From: Streptomyces violens
GTDB taxonomy: Bacteria > Actinomycetota > Actinomycetes > Streptomycetales > Streptomycetaceae
Direction: 5' to 3'
Assembly (NCBI RefSeq): GCF_000717745.1
Contig: NZ_JOBH01000001.1
Span: 372,001 to 436,000 of the forward strand
DNA: 64,000 nt
Below, one piece after another: positions 18,422-27,360 of this stretch. Both the position numbers and the translations under genes were made by a program. Each line of letters begins with the position of its first letter. Positions within the stretch are counted from its first letter, which is position 1. The notes under the pieces were generated by a model that was not told where the DNA came from, did not search any database, and saw only the letters and a program-made list of their open reading frames with translations.

Positions 18422-19603
18422 ATGTTCCACGGCGATCAGCGAAGCCCGCTCCCCCCGGCCAAGGAATCGACCGCCACGGCCGCACCCCCGGCCGAGAAGC
18501 CGTCCACTCCTGACGCACCGGCAGGGAAGCCGGCCGGTCCTGCCGCAGCGCAGAAGAAGAAGGCCCGTGATCCTTTCTTCGACAACGCCAAGTACCTGGC
18601 GATCGTGCTGGTCGCGATGGGTCACGCCTGGGAGCCGCTGACCGACGGCAGCCGTGCCGCGGAAGCGCTGTACATGGTCGTCTACACGTTTCACATGCCG
18701 GCGTTCATCATCATCTCCGGCTACTTCTCGCGCAGTTTCGACATGCGCAAGGACCGGCTGCAGCGGCTGATCACCGGCGTCGCCGTGCCGTACATCCTCT
18801 TCGAGGTCGCCTACAGCTTCTTCAAGCGCTGGGCCGACGACGATCCGGGACACCCGATCAGCCTGCTCGACCCGTGGTTCCTGACCTGGTTCCTGGTCGC
18901 GCTCTTCATCTGGCGGCTCACCACGCCGCTGTGGAAGATCGTGCGCTGGCCCGTCCCGCTGGCCCTGGTCATCGCGATGCTGGCGTCCGTCTCGCCGGAC
19001 ATCGGCGACGATCTGGACCTCCAGCGCGTCCTGCAGTTCCTGCCGTTCTTCGTCATCGGGCTCTTCATGAAGCCCGAGCACTTCCAGTGGGCGCAGCGCC
19101 GCGCGGTGAAGTGGGCCTCGCTCCCGATCTTCGCCTCGGCGCTGGTGATGGCGTACTGGGCCGGGCCCCGGATGACCTCGGCGTGGTTCTACCACCGCGA
19201 CAGCGCGCAGGAACTGGGCGCGCCCTGGTGGTCGGGCCTGGTGATGACGCTGGCCCTCTTCGGCTGCTCGGCGGTGCTGGTGACCTGCTTCTTCGCGTGG
19301 GTGCCGAAGCGGCAGACGTGGTTCACGGTGCTGGGCGCCGGCACGCTGTACGGCTATCTGCTGCACGGCTTCCTGGCAAAGGGCTCGCGCTTCTGGGGCT
19401 GGTTCGACGACTACCAGTGGCTGCACACGCCGCTGGGTGAGATCGCGGTGACGGTCATCGCGGGGGCCGTGGTCACCGCGCTGTGCACGCCGCCGGTGCA
19501 GCGGGCCTTCCGGTGGGCGATGGAGCCGAGGATGGCCTGGGCGTTCAAGAAGGACCCGGCGGAGACGGCGCGGGCGCGCGGGGCCGGCGGCACGGCGGCG
19601 TAA
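18422..19603 (+). CDS. Acyltransferase family membrane protein (fucose-4-O-acetylase-like)
   Basis: A 393-residue integral membrane protein of the acyltransferase-3 type, which transfers acyl groups to surface polysaccharides or lipids. A Pro/Ala/Lys-rich cytoplasmic N-terminus (about 1-48) precedes FFDNAKYLAIVLVAMGHAWEPL, with the conserved His of the first helix, and FHMPAFIIISGYFSR, which matches the family's second motif. About ten hydrophobic segments follow. The start ATG 18422 has AAGG at 18409-18412; the GTG at 18413 is less likely. It is monocistronic with a strong terminator after it. Substrate unknown. Confidence 0.88.
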   Translation: MFHGDQRSPLPPAKESTATAAPPAEKPSTPDAPAGKPAGPAAAQKKKARDPFFDNAKYLAIVLVAMGHAWEPLTDGSRAAEALYMVVYTFHMPAFIIISGYFSRSFDMRKDRLQRLITGVAVPYILFEVAYSFFKRWADDDPGHPISLLDPWFLTWFLVALFIWRLTTPLWKIVRWPVPLALVIAMLASVSPDIGDDLDLQRVLQFLPFFVIGLFMKPEHFQWAQRRAVKWASLPIFASALVMAYWAGPRMTSAWFYHRDSAQELGAPWWSGLVMTLALFGCSAVLVTCFFAWVPKRQTWFTVLGAGTLYGYLLHGFLAKGSRFWGWFDDYQWLHTPLGEIAVTVIAGAVVTALCTPPVQRAFRWAMEPRMAWAFKKDPAETARARGAGGTAA

Positions 19604-19627
19604 CCGGCGCCCGGTACGGGCTCTCAA

Positions 19628-19661
19628 GGTGCGGGAGCGGCAGTGATGCCGCTCCCGCACC
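19628..19661 (+). terminator. Intrinsic terminator after acyltransferase gene
   Basis: A perfect 15-base stem, GGTGCGGGAGCGGCA with TGCCGCTCCCGCACC and loop GTGA, is followed directly by TTTT. It is the most canonical intrinsic terminator in the window. Confidence 0.92.
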
Positions 19662-19755
19662 TTTTGCGTTCCGGCGGCTTCCGAGCGGTCCGGGCCCCCT
19701 CCAGAAGTCGTTTGGTAAACTAATTACATACGTTCCCTTGACCTTGTCTTGACCA

Positions 19756-21021
19756 TTGCCATTGCCCGAGCCCCACCCGAACCCTGGAGGAGCCATCGGA
19801 CACGCGGAGACCCTCGTCGCCATGGGCGGTGCCTTTCTGGCCGCCGCCGTCCTCGCCCGCCTCGGCGGCCGCATCGGCCTGCCGACCATCCCCCTCTTCA
19901 TCCTGGCCGGCATCCTGCTCGGCCCGAACACTCCCGGTTACGTCCTCGTCTCCGACCCGCACGACCTGGAGATGCTCTCCCTGCTCGGCCTGGTGCTGCT
20001 GCTCTTCTACCTGGGCCTCGAGTTCCATATGGACGACCTCAAGACGGGCGGCCGCAAGATGGCCCTGGCGGGCGGCGCGTATCTCGCGCTGAACGTCGGC
20101 GCCGGTCTCGGCTTCGGCTTCGCGCTCGGCTGGGGCACGGCGGAGGCGCTGGTACTGGCCGGTGTCCTCGGCATCTCGTCCTCGGCGATCGTCACCAAGG
20201 TCCTGGTCGACCTGGGCCGGCTCGGCAACCCCGAGACCCGCCCCGTCCTCGGCATCATCGTGGTCGAGGACATCTTCCTCGCGCTGTACCTCGCGGCCCT
20301 CCAGCCGGTGATCTCCGGCGCCGACTCGATGGCCGCCGCCGTCGGGGACGCCGGCAAGGCGTTCGGCTTCCTGCTGCTGCTCGCGGCGGCGGCCCGCTGG
20401 GGTACGAAGCTGATCGGCCGCCTGATCGCCACCCGTGACAACGAACTGCTGGTCATCTCCTTCCTCGGCGCCGCCGTGCTGGTGGCCGGGGTCTCGGAGT
20501 GGTTCGGCGTGGCCGACGCCATCGGCGCGTTCATGGTGGGTCTGATGCTCGGCAGCACGAGCTCCGGCGCGCGGATACGGGAGCTGGTGCATCCGCTGCG
20601 GGACGCGTTCGGCGCGATCTTCTTCTTCGCCTTCGGGCTGTCCATCGCCCCGGGCGACCTGCCGACGGTGCTGTGGCCCGTCCTGGCGGCGGTCGCGGTG
20701 ACGCTGCTGATGAACGTCCTCGCGGGGATCGTCGTCGGCCGTCTCTACCGCTTCGGCCCACGCCCCTCGGCGAACGTCGCCACGTCGCTGCTGGCCCGCG
20801 GCGAGTTCGCGCTGATCCTCGCGACGATGGCCGCGACGGCGGGGCTGGACGACCGGCTGTCGCCGTTCATCGCGGGATACGTCCTGATCCTCGCGGTACT
20901 GGGGCCGCTCGCCGCGGGGCGCGCGAACTGGCTGGCGCGCATCCTGCCGGGGCGTGCGGCGCGCCAGGACGCGGAGGTACCGGCGGAAGCGGAGCCGGTG
21001 GCGGCGAGCCGGGGCGCGTGA
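19756..21021 (+). CDS. Cation:proton antiporter, CPA2 (KefB-like) family
   Basis: A membrane antiporter with 11-12 hydrophobic segments, including ARLGGRIGLPTIPLFILAG near the start, the family motif GISSSAIVTKVLVDLG and VVEDIFLALYL in the centre. There is no C-terminal RCK/TrkA-N domain, so it is a short KefB-type transporter that probably exchanges K+ or Na+ for protons. The start is problematic. The coordinates use TTG 19756, which has no ribosome binding site; GGAGGAG at 19786-19792 is instead placed ideally for ATC 19795, and the next ATG is 19822, inside the first helix. A low-GC stretch with GTAA-ACTAA-TTAC (19716-19728) upstream is the likely promoter area. Confidence 0.85.
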   Translation: MPLPEPHPNPGGAIGHAETLVAMGGAFLAAAVLARLGGRIGLPTIPLFILAGILLGPNTPGYVLVSDPHDLEMLSLLGLVLLLFYLGLEFHMDDLKTGGRKMALAGGAYLALNVGAGLGFGFALGWGTAEALVLAGVLGISSSAIVTKVLVDLGRLGNPETRPVLGIIVVEDIFLALYLAALQPVISGADSMAAAVGDAGKAFGFLLLLAAAARWGTKLIGRLIATRDNELLVISFLGAAVLVAGVSEWFGVADAIGAFMVGLMLGSTSSGARIRELVHPLRDAFGAIFFFAFGLSIAPGDLPTVLWPVLAAVAVTLLMNVLAGIVVGRLYRFGPRPSANVATSLLARGEFALILATMAATAGLDDRLSPFIAGYVLILAVLGPLAAGRANWLARILPGRAARQDAEVPAEAEPVAASRGA

Positions 21022-21091
21022 CCGGCGGCGCGGGTTCGCGGCGGGCGCCCCGGGCGCGGGCGCCCGCGGAGCCCGCGCCCTTCGCGCGCTC

Positions 21092-22234
21092 TCAGTCCCG
21101 GCAGATCAGCAGCAGCGCGCGGTCGTCGTGCACGTCCTTGGCGACCGCCTCGATCAGATGCCAGGCGGCACCGGCGAAGCCGGTAGTCACATAGCGGTCG
21201 GCCTCGCCGGTGAGCCGGTCGATGCCCTCGGCGATGTCCCGGTCGGACGCCTCGACCAGCCCGTCGGTGAAGAGCATCAGCACGTCGCCCGGACGCAGCG
21301 TGCCCTTGATCGGATCGAAGTGGGCGCCGTCCATGATGCCGAGCAGCGGGCCCTCGGCCGCCTTCTCCTCCCAGCGGCCGCTGCCCGCGCTGAGCTGGAG
21401 GGCCGGCGGATGCCCGGCGGAGAACAGCTCGTAGTCCCCGGACTCCAGGTCCAGTACGAGGTGGATGGCGGTCGCGAAGCCCTCGCTCCAGTCCTGGCGG
21501 AGCAGATAGCCGTTGGCCGCGGGGAGGAAGCCGTGCGGCGGCAGCGAGCCGAGCAGCCCGCCGAACGCGCCCGACAGCAGCAGCGACCGGGAGGCGGCGC
21601 CCATGCCCTTGCCGGAGACGTCCGTGAGGACGACCTCCAGGATGTGGCCGCCGTGGGTGCGCGAGGCGACGACGAAGTCGCCGGAGAAGGACTGGCCGCC
21701 GGCCGGGCGCAGCGACATCTCGCGGTGCCAGCCGGGCGGCAGCTCCGGCAGGGCGCTCTGTACGCGGATGCGTTCGCGCAGGTCGAAGAGCATGGTGCCG
21801 CCGCGCCGCCACGGCACGCCCACCCGGCTGCGGAACTGTGCGATCAGCAGCCCGAAGAGGCCCACGGCGGCGACCACCAGGACCGTGCCGGGCGTGATCC
21901 GGTTCGGGCCCTGCTCGTACGGGCCGAGGACCGCGGCCTCCACGATCAGCGCCACCGCCGCCGTGCCGTACAGGGCCAGCAGGCTGGCGGGGCGCAGCAG
22001 CAGGCCGCCCGCGACGATGGGCAGGACCAGGGCTGCCGGGGCGATCCAGTCGGGGTGCCAGACGGTGCCGCCCATGATGGCCGGTACGGAGATCAGCAGG
22101 GCGGCCAGCGCGACCCAGTCGGAGCCGTCGCCGCGGAAGTAGTCGACCATGGCCTTGCGCACGCCGATGCGAGCCCGGTGCATCGCCTTGCGCACCCGGG
22201 CCGTCAGGGTCTCCGCTGCCGCGCCGCTCGCCAT
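21092..22234 (-). CDS. Membrane-anchored PP2C/SpoIIE-type serine phosphatase
   Basis: A 380-residue protein. Residues 40-155 hold about four transmembrane helices. The C-terminal half is a SpoIIE/PP2C domain, with SGDFVVASRTHGGHILEVVLTD, VSGKGMGAASRS and FTDGLVEASDRDI supplying metal-binding Asp residues. Such phosphatases act on anti-sigma-factor antagonists or other phosphoproteins and are abundant in Streptomyces. No anti-sigma or STAS partner is adjacent. ATG 22234 (MASGAAAETL) is used; the ribosome binding site is weak. It is divergent from the acetyltransferase gene. Confidence 0.88.
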   Translation of the reverse strand: MASGAAAETLTARVRKAMHRARIGVRKAMVDYFRGDGSDWVALAALLISVPAIMGGTVWHPDWIAPAALVLPIVAGGLLLRPASLLALYGTAAVALIVEAAVLGPYEQGPNRITPGTVLVVAAVGLFGLLIAQFRSRVGVPWRRGGTMLFDLRERIRVQSALPELPPGWHREMSLRPAGGQSFSGDFVVASRTHGGHILEVVLTDVSGKGMGAASRSLLLSGAFGGLLGSLPPHGFLPAANGYLLRQDWSEGFATAIHLVLDLESGDYELFSAGHPPALQLSAGSGRWEEKAAEGPLLGIMDGAHFDPIKGTLRPGDVLMLFTDGLVEASDRDIAEGIDRLTGEADRYVTTGFAGAAWHLIEAVAKDVHDDRALLLICRD

Positions 22235-22361
22235 TGCCCCGAGACCATATCCACCCCTTTGGCGGCGCGTCGATTCGCAGCACACCGCCGAGGGCAATTG
22301 CCAGGAAAATGTGTTCGAAATCCAGTCGCGTCCGCGAGTCGCCGCCTGCTACGCATGGCGT

Positions 22362-23591
22362 ATGACGACAGAGCTACGGACGCTGCGCGCGGCCGAATGG
22401 GACGGCTGGTACGGAAAGTTGGAGCGCGCCTTCGGGGGCGTGGCCGAGGCACCCGAGGAGCGCGGGCTGTACCGGGACCTCACCGAGGTGGACCGGTCGA
22501 TCGGGGTGTGGGACGGGCCCGAAGTGGTGGGCACGGCGGGCGCGTTCTCCTTCCGGATGACCGTGCCGGGCGGCGCGCAGCTGCCCGCGGCCGGCGTCAC
22601 GATGGTCAGCGTGCAGCCGACGCACCGGCGGCAGGGGCTGCTGACGGAGATGATGCGGCAGCAGCTCGCCGACGTACGCCGCCGGGAGGAGCCGCTCGCC
22701 GTACTGACCGCGTCCGAACCGGTGATCTACGGCCGGTTCGGATACGGCATGGCCACCCGCCAGGCCACGCTGCGGGTGGAGACGAAACGGGTCGCACTGA
22801 CGCTCCCGGACGGCACGGACGGCGTACGGCTGCGGCTCGTGCCGCTCGCCGAGGCGGTGGCCGACTGCGAGCGGGTGTACGCGGCGGTGGCCGCGGAGCG
22901 CCCCGGAATGCTCGCCCGGCAGCCGGGCTGGGAGCGGCTGCCGCTGCTGGACCCGCCTGCCGACCGGGAGGGCGCGGGGGAACTGCTGTGCGTGCTGGCG
23001 GAGGTGGCCGGCGAGGTGCGCGGGTACGCGCGGTACGCGGTCAAGGCGGAGTGGAGCTCGCGCGGCCCCGACGGGTCGGTCAAGCTGCGGGACATCGAGG
23101 CGCTGGACCCGGTCGTGCGCGCCGCCCTGTGGCGCTATCTGCTCGACATCGACCTGACGTCCGCCCTGGTCAGCCACAACCGCCCGGTCGACGAGCCGCT
23201 GCTGTCCATGGTCTCCGACCTGCGGCGGTGCGAGCTGCGGGTGCGGGACGGGCTGTTCCTGCGCCCGGTGGAGGTGGGCGCCGCGCTCTCGGGCCGTACG
23301 TACGCGGCACCGGTGGACGTCGTCCTGGACGTCGAGGACACGTTCTGCCCGTGGAACCAGGGCCGCTGGCGGCTGTCCGGCGACGCGAAGGGGGCGTCCT
23401 GCGAGCGGACGACGGACGCGGCGGATCTGGCGCTGTCCGTACGGGAGTTGGGCGCGGCGTACCTGGGCGACACGCGGCTCAGCGCGCTGGCGGCGGCGGG
23501 GCGGGTCCGCGAGCTGCGGCCGGGGGCCTTGGCCGAGGCGTCTGGAGCCTTCGGCTCCGATGTGGCGCCTTGGCTGCCGCACGGATTTTGA
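22362..23591 (+). CDS. Eis-like GNAT N-acetyltransferase
   Basis: A 409-residue protein with the Eis layout of two GNAT modules and a C-terminal sterol-carrier-like domain. The acetyl-CoA site is visible as VQPTHRRQGLLTEMMR about residue 86, followed by YGRFGYGMATRQATL. The end SALAAAGRVRELRPGALAEAS is typical of Eis-family C-termini. Eis in mycobacteria acetylates aminoglycosides at several positions; the native substrate of streptomycete homologues is unknown. ATG 22362 (MTTELRTLRAAEW) is taken rather than a much longer upstream frame. Confidence 0.88.
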   Translation: MTTELRTLRAAEWDGWYGKLERAFGGVAEAPEERGLYRDLTEVDRSIGVWDGPEVVGTAGAFSFRMTVPGGAQLPAAGVTMVSVQPTHRRQGLLTEMMRQQLADVRRREEPLAVLTASEPVIYGRFGYGMATRQATLRVETKRVALTLPDGTDGVRLRLVPLAEAVADCERVYAAVAAERPGMLARQPGWERLPLLDPPADREGAGELLCVLAEVAGEVRGYARYAVKAEWSSRGPDGSVKLRDIEALDPVVRAALWRYLLDIDLTSALVSHNRPVDEPLLSMVSDLRRCELRVRDGLFLRPVEVGAALSGRTYAAPVDVVLDVEDTFCPWNQGRWRLSGDAKGASCERTTDAADLALSVRELGAAYLGDTRLSALAAAGRVRELRPGALAEASGAFGSDVAPWLPHGF

Positions 23592-23660
23592 GTGCCCCCG
23601 CCCCTTCCCGGCTGTGACATATGCGGCTCCGCCGCGGGGTGGCTCTGCCCCGGCCCCGAA

Positions 23661-23698
23661 TCGCCCTTCGGGCTCGTCCTCAAACGCCGGACGGGCTG
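23661..23698 (-). repeat. Streptomyces-type dispersed repeat overlapping the 3' end of the glycosylase gene
   Basis: The stretch contains CCCGTCCGGCGTTTGAGG (minus strand), which I recognise as a very common intergenic element of Streptomyces genomes. Here it overlaps the end of the DNA glycosylase gene, supplying the last codons (Ser-Pro-Ser-Gly-Val) and the TGA stop. It may also act as a transcript-end hairpin. Confidence 0.7.
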
Positions 23699-24504
23699 GG
23701 TTGCTGGCACTGCGGACACCAGAACAGGTTCCGGCCCGCCAGCTCCGCCATGCGGACACTCGTTCCGCAGAGGTGGCACGGTTGCTGCGCGCGGCGATAG
23801 ACGTATACCTCGCCGCCGTGGTCGTCGACGCGCGGCGGCCGGCCCATGGCCTCGGGTTCGTGTTCCGGCCGCACCGTGTCGATGCGGTTGTTGCGGACGC
23901 CCTCGCGCATGAGGGCGACCAGATCCGACCAGATCGCGTCCCATTCGGCGCGCGTCAGATCGCGCCCGAGGCGGTACGGGTCGATTCCGTGCCGGAAGAG
24001 GACCTCGGCGCGGTAGACGTTGCCGACGCCGGCGATGACCTTCTGGTCCATCAGCAGCGCGGCCACCGACGTACGGCTGCGGGAGATCCGCCGCCAGGCC
24101 CGCTCCCCGTCGTCGTCGGCGCGCAGCGGGTCGGGGCCGAGCCGGTCGTGTATCGCCTGCTTGTCGGCGTCGGTGACCAGCGCGCAGGCCGTGGGCCCGC
24201 GCAGATCGGCGTAGTACCGCTCGTTCAGCAGCCGCAGCCGCACCGTGTCGGTGGGCGGCGGCGCCGGCGCCGTGCCGAAGCCGAGCTTGCCGAAGAGCCC
24301 GAGGTGGATATGGACCCAGCCGGTCGCGGCGAAGCCGAGGAAGAGGTGCTTGCCGTGCGCCTCCGCGGCCTCCAGGACCTGCCCGTCGACCAGCGCGGCG
24401 CCGTCGGCGAACTTGCCCTGCGGGCTGGCCGCACGCACGGCCCGGCCGCCGAACCTCTCGAAGTGGTCGGCGGCCAGCCGGTGGATCGTGTGCCCCTCGG
24501 GCAT
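23680..24504 (-). CDS. Fpg/Nei family DNA glycosylase (Nei2-like)
   Basis: Base-excision repair enzyme that removes oxidised bases and cuts the abasic strand. The 274-residue protein starts MPEGHTIHRLAAD, giving the catalytic N-terminal Pro2-Glu3 after Met removal. Lys in EAHGKHLFLGF is the conserved beta-hairpin Lys. The H2TH region DQKVIAGVGNVYRAEVLF is intact, and a four-Cys zinc finger (CHLCG...CPQC) sits near 246-268. The end of the gene is formed by a dispersed repeat. It is convergent with the acetyltransferase gene. Confidence 0.93.
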   Translation of the reverse strand: MPEGHTIHRLAADHFERFGGRAVRAASPQGKFADGAALVDGQVLEAAEAHGKHLFLGFAATGWVHIHLGLFGKLGFGTAPAPPPTDTVRLRLLNERYYADLRGPTACALVTDADKQAIHDRLGPDPLRADDDGERAWRRISRSRTSVAALLMDQKVIAGVGNVYRAEVLFRHGIDPYRLGRDLTRAEWDAIWSDLVALMREGVRNNRIDTVRPEHEPEAMGRPPRVDDHGGEVYVYRRAQQPCHLCGTSVRMAELAGRNLFWCPQCQQPSPSGV

Positions 24505-24525
24505 CGAGGAATCAGCCTGCCCCGG

Positions 24526-25014
24526 TCAGCCCTGCTGCGGGTGGTGCGCCGGGATCGCGGGCAGCTCGCCGGTGGTCTCGTACGTCGAGAGCATCTCGAT
24601 GCGGCGGGTGTGCCGCTCCTCGTTGCTGTACGGCGTGGCGAGGAACGCCTCGATGAACTTGGTGGCCTCGTCCTGGGTGTGCATCCGCCCGCCGACGGAG
24701 ATCACGTTGGCGTTGTTGTGCTCACGCCCGAGCTTGGCGGTCTCCTCGCTCCAGGCCAGCACGGCCCGTACGCCCTTGACCTTGTTGGCGGCGATCTGCT
24801 CGCCGTTGCCCGAGCCGCCGATCACGACGCCGAGCGCGTCCGGGTCGGCGGCGGTCTTCTCCGCGGCCCGGAGGCAGAACGGCGGGTAGTCGTCCTGGGC
24901 GTCGTAGATGTGCGGGCCACAGTCGACGGGCTCGTGGCCATTGGCCTTCAGCCACTCGACGAGGTGGTTCTTCAGTTCGAAACCGGCATGATCGGAGCCG
25001 AGGTACACGCGCAT
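24526..25014 (-). CDS. rpiB: Ribose-5-phosphate isomerase B
   Basis: Interconverts ribose-5-phosphate and ribulose-5-phosphate in the pentose phosphate pathway. The 162-residue protein begins MRVYLGSDHAGFELK and carries VVIGGSGNGEQIAANK, the anion-hole loop form typical of mycobacterial RpiB rather than the E. coli GTGIG form. Actinobacterial RpiB uses a Glu as catalytic base; Glu in GNGEQ fits. Its stop is 21 bases before the start of the glycosylase gene on the same strand, so the two probably form one operon. Confidence 0.94.
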   Translation of the reverse strand: MRVYLGSDHAGFELKNHLVEWLKANGHEPVDCGPHIYDAQDDYPPFCLRAAEKTAADPDALGVVIGGSGNGEQIAANKVKGVRAVLAWSEETAKLGREHNNANVISVGGRMHTQDEATKFIEAFLATPYSNEERHTRRIEMLSTYETTGELPAIPAHHPQQG

Positions 25015-25229
25015 GCGACGAGTGTGACACGGCGGGGTCCGGGTAAGCGCCGTTGGGTCTCCCTATGAGTCTGCGAGAGGAAACTCCGACGTTACGTCTC
25101 GTACACAAGTTCGTCGTACAAACACACGAAGACGTTAACGATCCGGATTCGACTCTTCCCTTCGCCGGGCTCCCGAGGATCTCATCCAGGGGCTCGACAC
25201 ATCCATGAACCATTACAAGGACGGTGCAC

Positions 25230-26645
25230 ATGGGCGCGCACCCGCCGACCACGACCGCCGAGCCGGCCACCGGTGACCCCGCCGACGGCCGGTCGCCGGA
25301 GGGCCTGCAGGCAGGGCTCAAGAACCGCCATCTGTCGATGATCGCCATCGGCGGGGTGATCGGCGCCGGCCTCTTCGTGGGCTCCGGCGCCGGCATCGCG
25401 GCCGCCGGGCCCGGCATCCTCCTCTCCTACGCGCTGACCGGCCTGCTGGTCGTCCTCGTGATGCGGATGCTCGGCGAGATGGCCGCGGCCTCCCCCACCT
25501 CCGGCTCCTTCTCCGCGTACGCGGACCGGGCGCTCGGCCGCTGGGCGGGCTTCACCATCGGCTGGCTGTACTGGTTCTTCTGGTCGGTCGTCCTGGCCGT
25601 CGAGGCGACCGCCGCGGCCGCGATCCTCACCAACTGGGTCCCGGCCGTCCCGCAGTGGGGCTGGGCCCTGCTGGTGATGATCGTGCTGACCGGTACGAAC
25701 CTGATCTCCGTCGGCTCCTTCGGCGAGTTCGAGTTCTGGTTCGCCGGCATCAAGGTCGCCGCGATCGTGATCTTCATCGTGGCGGGCGCGCTGGCCGTCT
25801 TCGGGCTGCCGCCGGGCGACGAGGCCGTGGGCCTGTCCAACCTCACCGGCCACGGCGGCTTCCTGCCGAACGGGCCGGGCGCGATCCTCTCCGGGATGCT
25901 GCTTGTCGTCTTCTCCTTCATGGGCAGCGAGATCGTCACCCTCGCGGCCAGCGAGTCGCCCAACCCGGTGCAGGCCGTCCGCAAGGCCACGAACAGCGTC
26001 ATCTGGCGGATCGCGATCTTCTACCTCGGTTCGATCGCGGTGATCGTCACGCTGCTGCCGTGGGACGACAAGGGCGTCGCGGCCAGCCCGTACGTCGCCG
26101 TACTGCGCTCCCTGGACATCCCGTACGCGGGCACGGTGATGGACGTGGTCGTGCTGACCGCCGTCCTCTCCTGCCTGAACTCCGGCCTCTACACGGCCTC
26201 CCGGATGGCCTTCTCGCTCGGCGAGCGGGGTGACGCGCCGAAGTCCTTCACCCGCCTCAACAAGGGCGGCGTGCCCTCGGTCGCGATCTGGGCCTCGGTC
26301 GCGTTCGGCTTCATCGCGACGATCTTCAGCTACACCTCGCCGGACACGATCTTCCAGTTCCTGCTGAACTCGTCGGGCGCGGTGGCGCTCTTCGTATGGC
26401 TGGTCATCTGCTTCTCGCAGCTCCGGATGCGCCGCACGATCGAGCGGGACACCCCGGAGCGGCTGACCGTCCGGATGTGGCTGTACCCGTACCTCACGTA
26501 CGCCACGATCGCCCTGATCCTCTTCGTCGTCGGCTACATGTTCTACAACCCCGAAGGCCGCCAGCAGATGGTCATGTCGGTACTCGTGGGCGCCCTGGTC
26601 CTCGCGGTAGGCGTCATACGCGACCGCCGCCGCGCACGCGCCTGA
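25230..26645 (+). CDS. Amino acid permease 1 (APC superfamily, AAT family)
   Basis: A 471-residue transporter with 12 hydrophobic segments. The first motif, GGVIGAGLFVGSGAGIAAAGP, is diagnostic of the amino acid transporter family that includes GABA, proline and aromatic permeases. GEFEFWFAGIKVAAI and SGLYTASRMAFSLGERGDAPK are also conserved. ATG 25230 is chosen because AAGGACGG lies six bases upstream. Substrate cannot be read from sequence. It is the first of three paralogues at 25.2-30.7 kb and is about equally close to the other two. Confidence 0.92.
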   Translation: MGAHPPTTTAEPATGDPADGRSPEGLQAGLKNRHLSMIAIGGVIGAGLFVGSGAGIAAAGPGILLSYALTGLLVVLVMRMLGEMAAASPTSGSFSAYADRALGRWAGFTIGWLYWFFWSVVLAVEATAAAAILTNWVPAVPQWGWALLVMIVLTGTNLISVGSFGEFEFWFAGIKVAAIVIFIVAGALAVFGLPPGDEAVGLSNLTGHGGFLPNGPGAILSGMLLVVFSFMGSEIVTLAASESPNPVQAVRKATNSVIWRIAIFYLGSIAVIVTLLPWDDKGVAASPYVAVLRSLDIPYAGTVMDVVVLTAVLSCLNSGLYTASRMAFSLGERGDAPKSFTRLNKGGVPSVAIWASVAFGFIATIFSYTSPDTIFQFLLNSSGAVALFVWLVICFSQLRMRRTIERDTPERLTVRMWLYPYLTYATIALILFVVGYMFYNPEGRQQMVMSVLVGALVLAVGVIRDRRRARA

Positions 26646-26660
26646 CGCCCCGGAAACGAC

Positions 26661-26697
26661 ACGGGCCCCGCACCCCCCAGAGGGGTACGGGGCCCGT
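26661..26697. terminator. Bidirectional terminator between permease 1 and bioY
   Basis: The outer stem ACGGGCCCCG (26661-26670) / CGGGGCCCGT (26688-26697) is extended by an inner ACCCC/GGGGT stem. It lies between convergent genes. Confidence 0.85.
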
Positions 26698-26710
26698 CGC
26701 GTACGCGGCG

Positions 26711-27310
26711 TCAGCCGCGCCGGCCGACCAGCTTCCAAGCCGTCGGCAGCGCGCCCATGGCGAGCACTGCCTTCAGCGCGTCCCCGACCAGGAACGGCAC
26801 CAGCCCGGCCGCGACGGCCTGCCCCAGCGACATCCCGGTCGCCATCGCCAGGTACGGCACGCCGATCGCGTAGATCAGCGCCTCGCCGAGCAGCATCGTG
26901 CCGGCGGTCCGCAGCACCCCGCGGTCCCCACCGCGCCGCGCCAGCGCACCGACCACCGTCGCGGCCAGCAGCATGCCGAGCACGTACCCGAAGGACGCCC
27001 CGCCGGCACCGGCCTCGGCACCCGCGAACCACGGCATACCCGCCATGCCGACCAGTGCGTACAGCGCGAGGGAGAGGAAACCGCGGCCCGCGCCGAGCGA
27101 GGCGCCGACGAGCAGCGCGGCGAAGGTCTGCCCGGTCACCGGCACCGGGGAACCCGGCACCGGCACGGCGATCTGGGCGGCGACGCCGGTGAGCGCCGCA
27201 CCGCCGAGCACCAGCGCGGCGTCACGGACGCGGGCGCGCGGAGCGGTGGCGGCGGGCAGCAGGTCGGCGAGGACCGCGCCCGGGCGGCTGGAGGCGGCGG
27301 CAAGGCTCAT
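26711..27310 (-). CDS. bioY: Biotin transporter S-component BioY
   Basis: A 199-residue membrane protein of the BioY family, the biotin-binding S-component of ECF transporters. Six hydrophobic segments are present, with the signature region VPVTGQTFAALLVGASLGAGRG and GASFGYVLGMLLAA. BioY can work alone or with the EcfA/EcfT energy-coupling module; no ATPase or T-component is encoded here. ATG 27310 (MSLAAASSRPG) has GGGGAG just upstream. A 14-base palindrome at 27347-27360 sits in its leader or promoter. Confidence 0.93.
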   Translation of the reverse strand: MSLAAASSRPGAVLADLLPAATAPRARVRDAALVLGGAALTGVAAQIAVPVPGSPVPVTGQTFAALLVGASLGAGRGFLSLALYALVGMAGMPWFAGAEAGAGGASFGYVLGMLLAATVVGALARRGGDRGVLRTAGTMLLGEALIYAIGVPYLAMATGMSLGQAVAAGLVPFLVGDALKAVLAMGALPTAWKLVGRRG

Positions 27311-27346
27311 CGGGACTCCCCGGGGTGAGAGACAACAGGACCAGTG

Positions 27347-27360
27347 CGAAGCATGCTTCG
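27347..27360. promoter_or_regulatory. Perfect palindrome in bioY leader (possible operator)
   Basis: CGAAGCATGCTTCG is a perfect 14-base palindrome, 36 bases before the bioY start, and downstream of a -10-like TAGATT on the minus strand (near 27380-27375). The spacing suits repression of bioY. The motif does not match the BioQ box I remember (TGAAC-N3-GTT), so the regulator is unknown. Confidence 0.5.
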
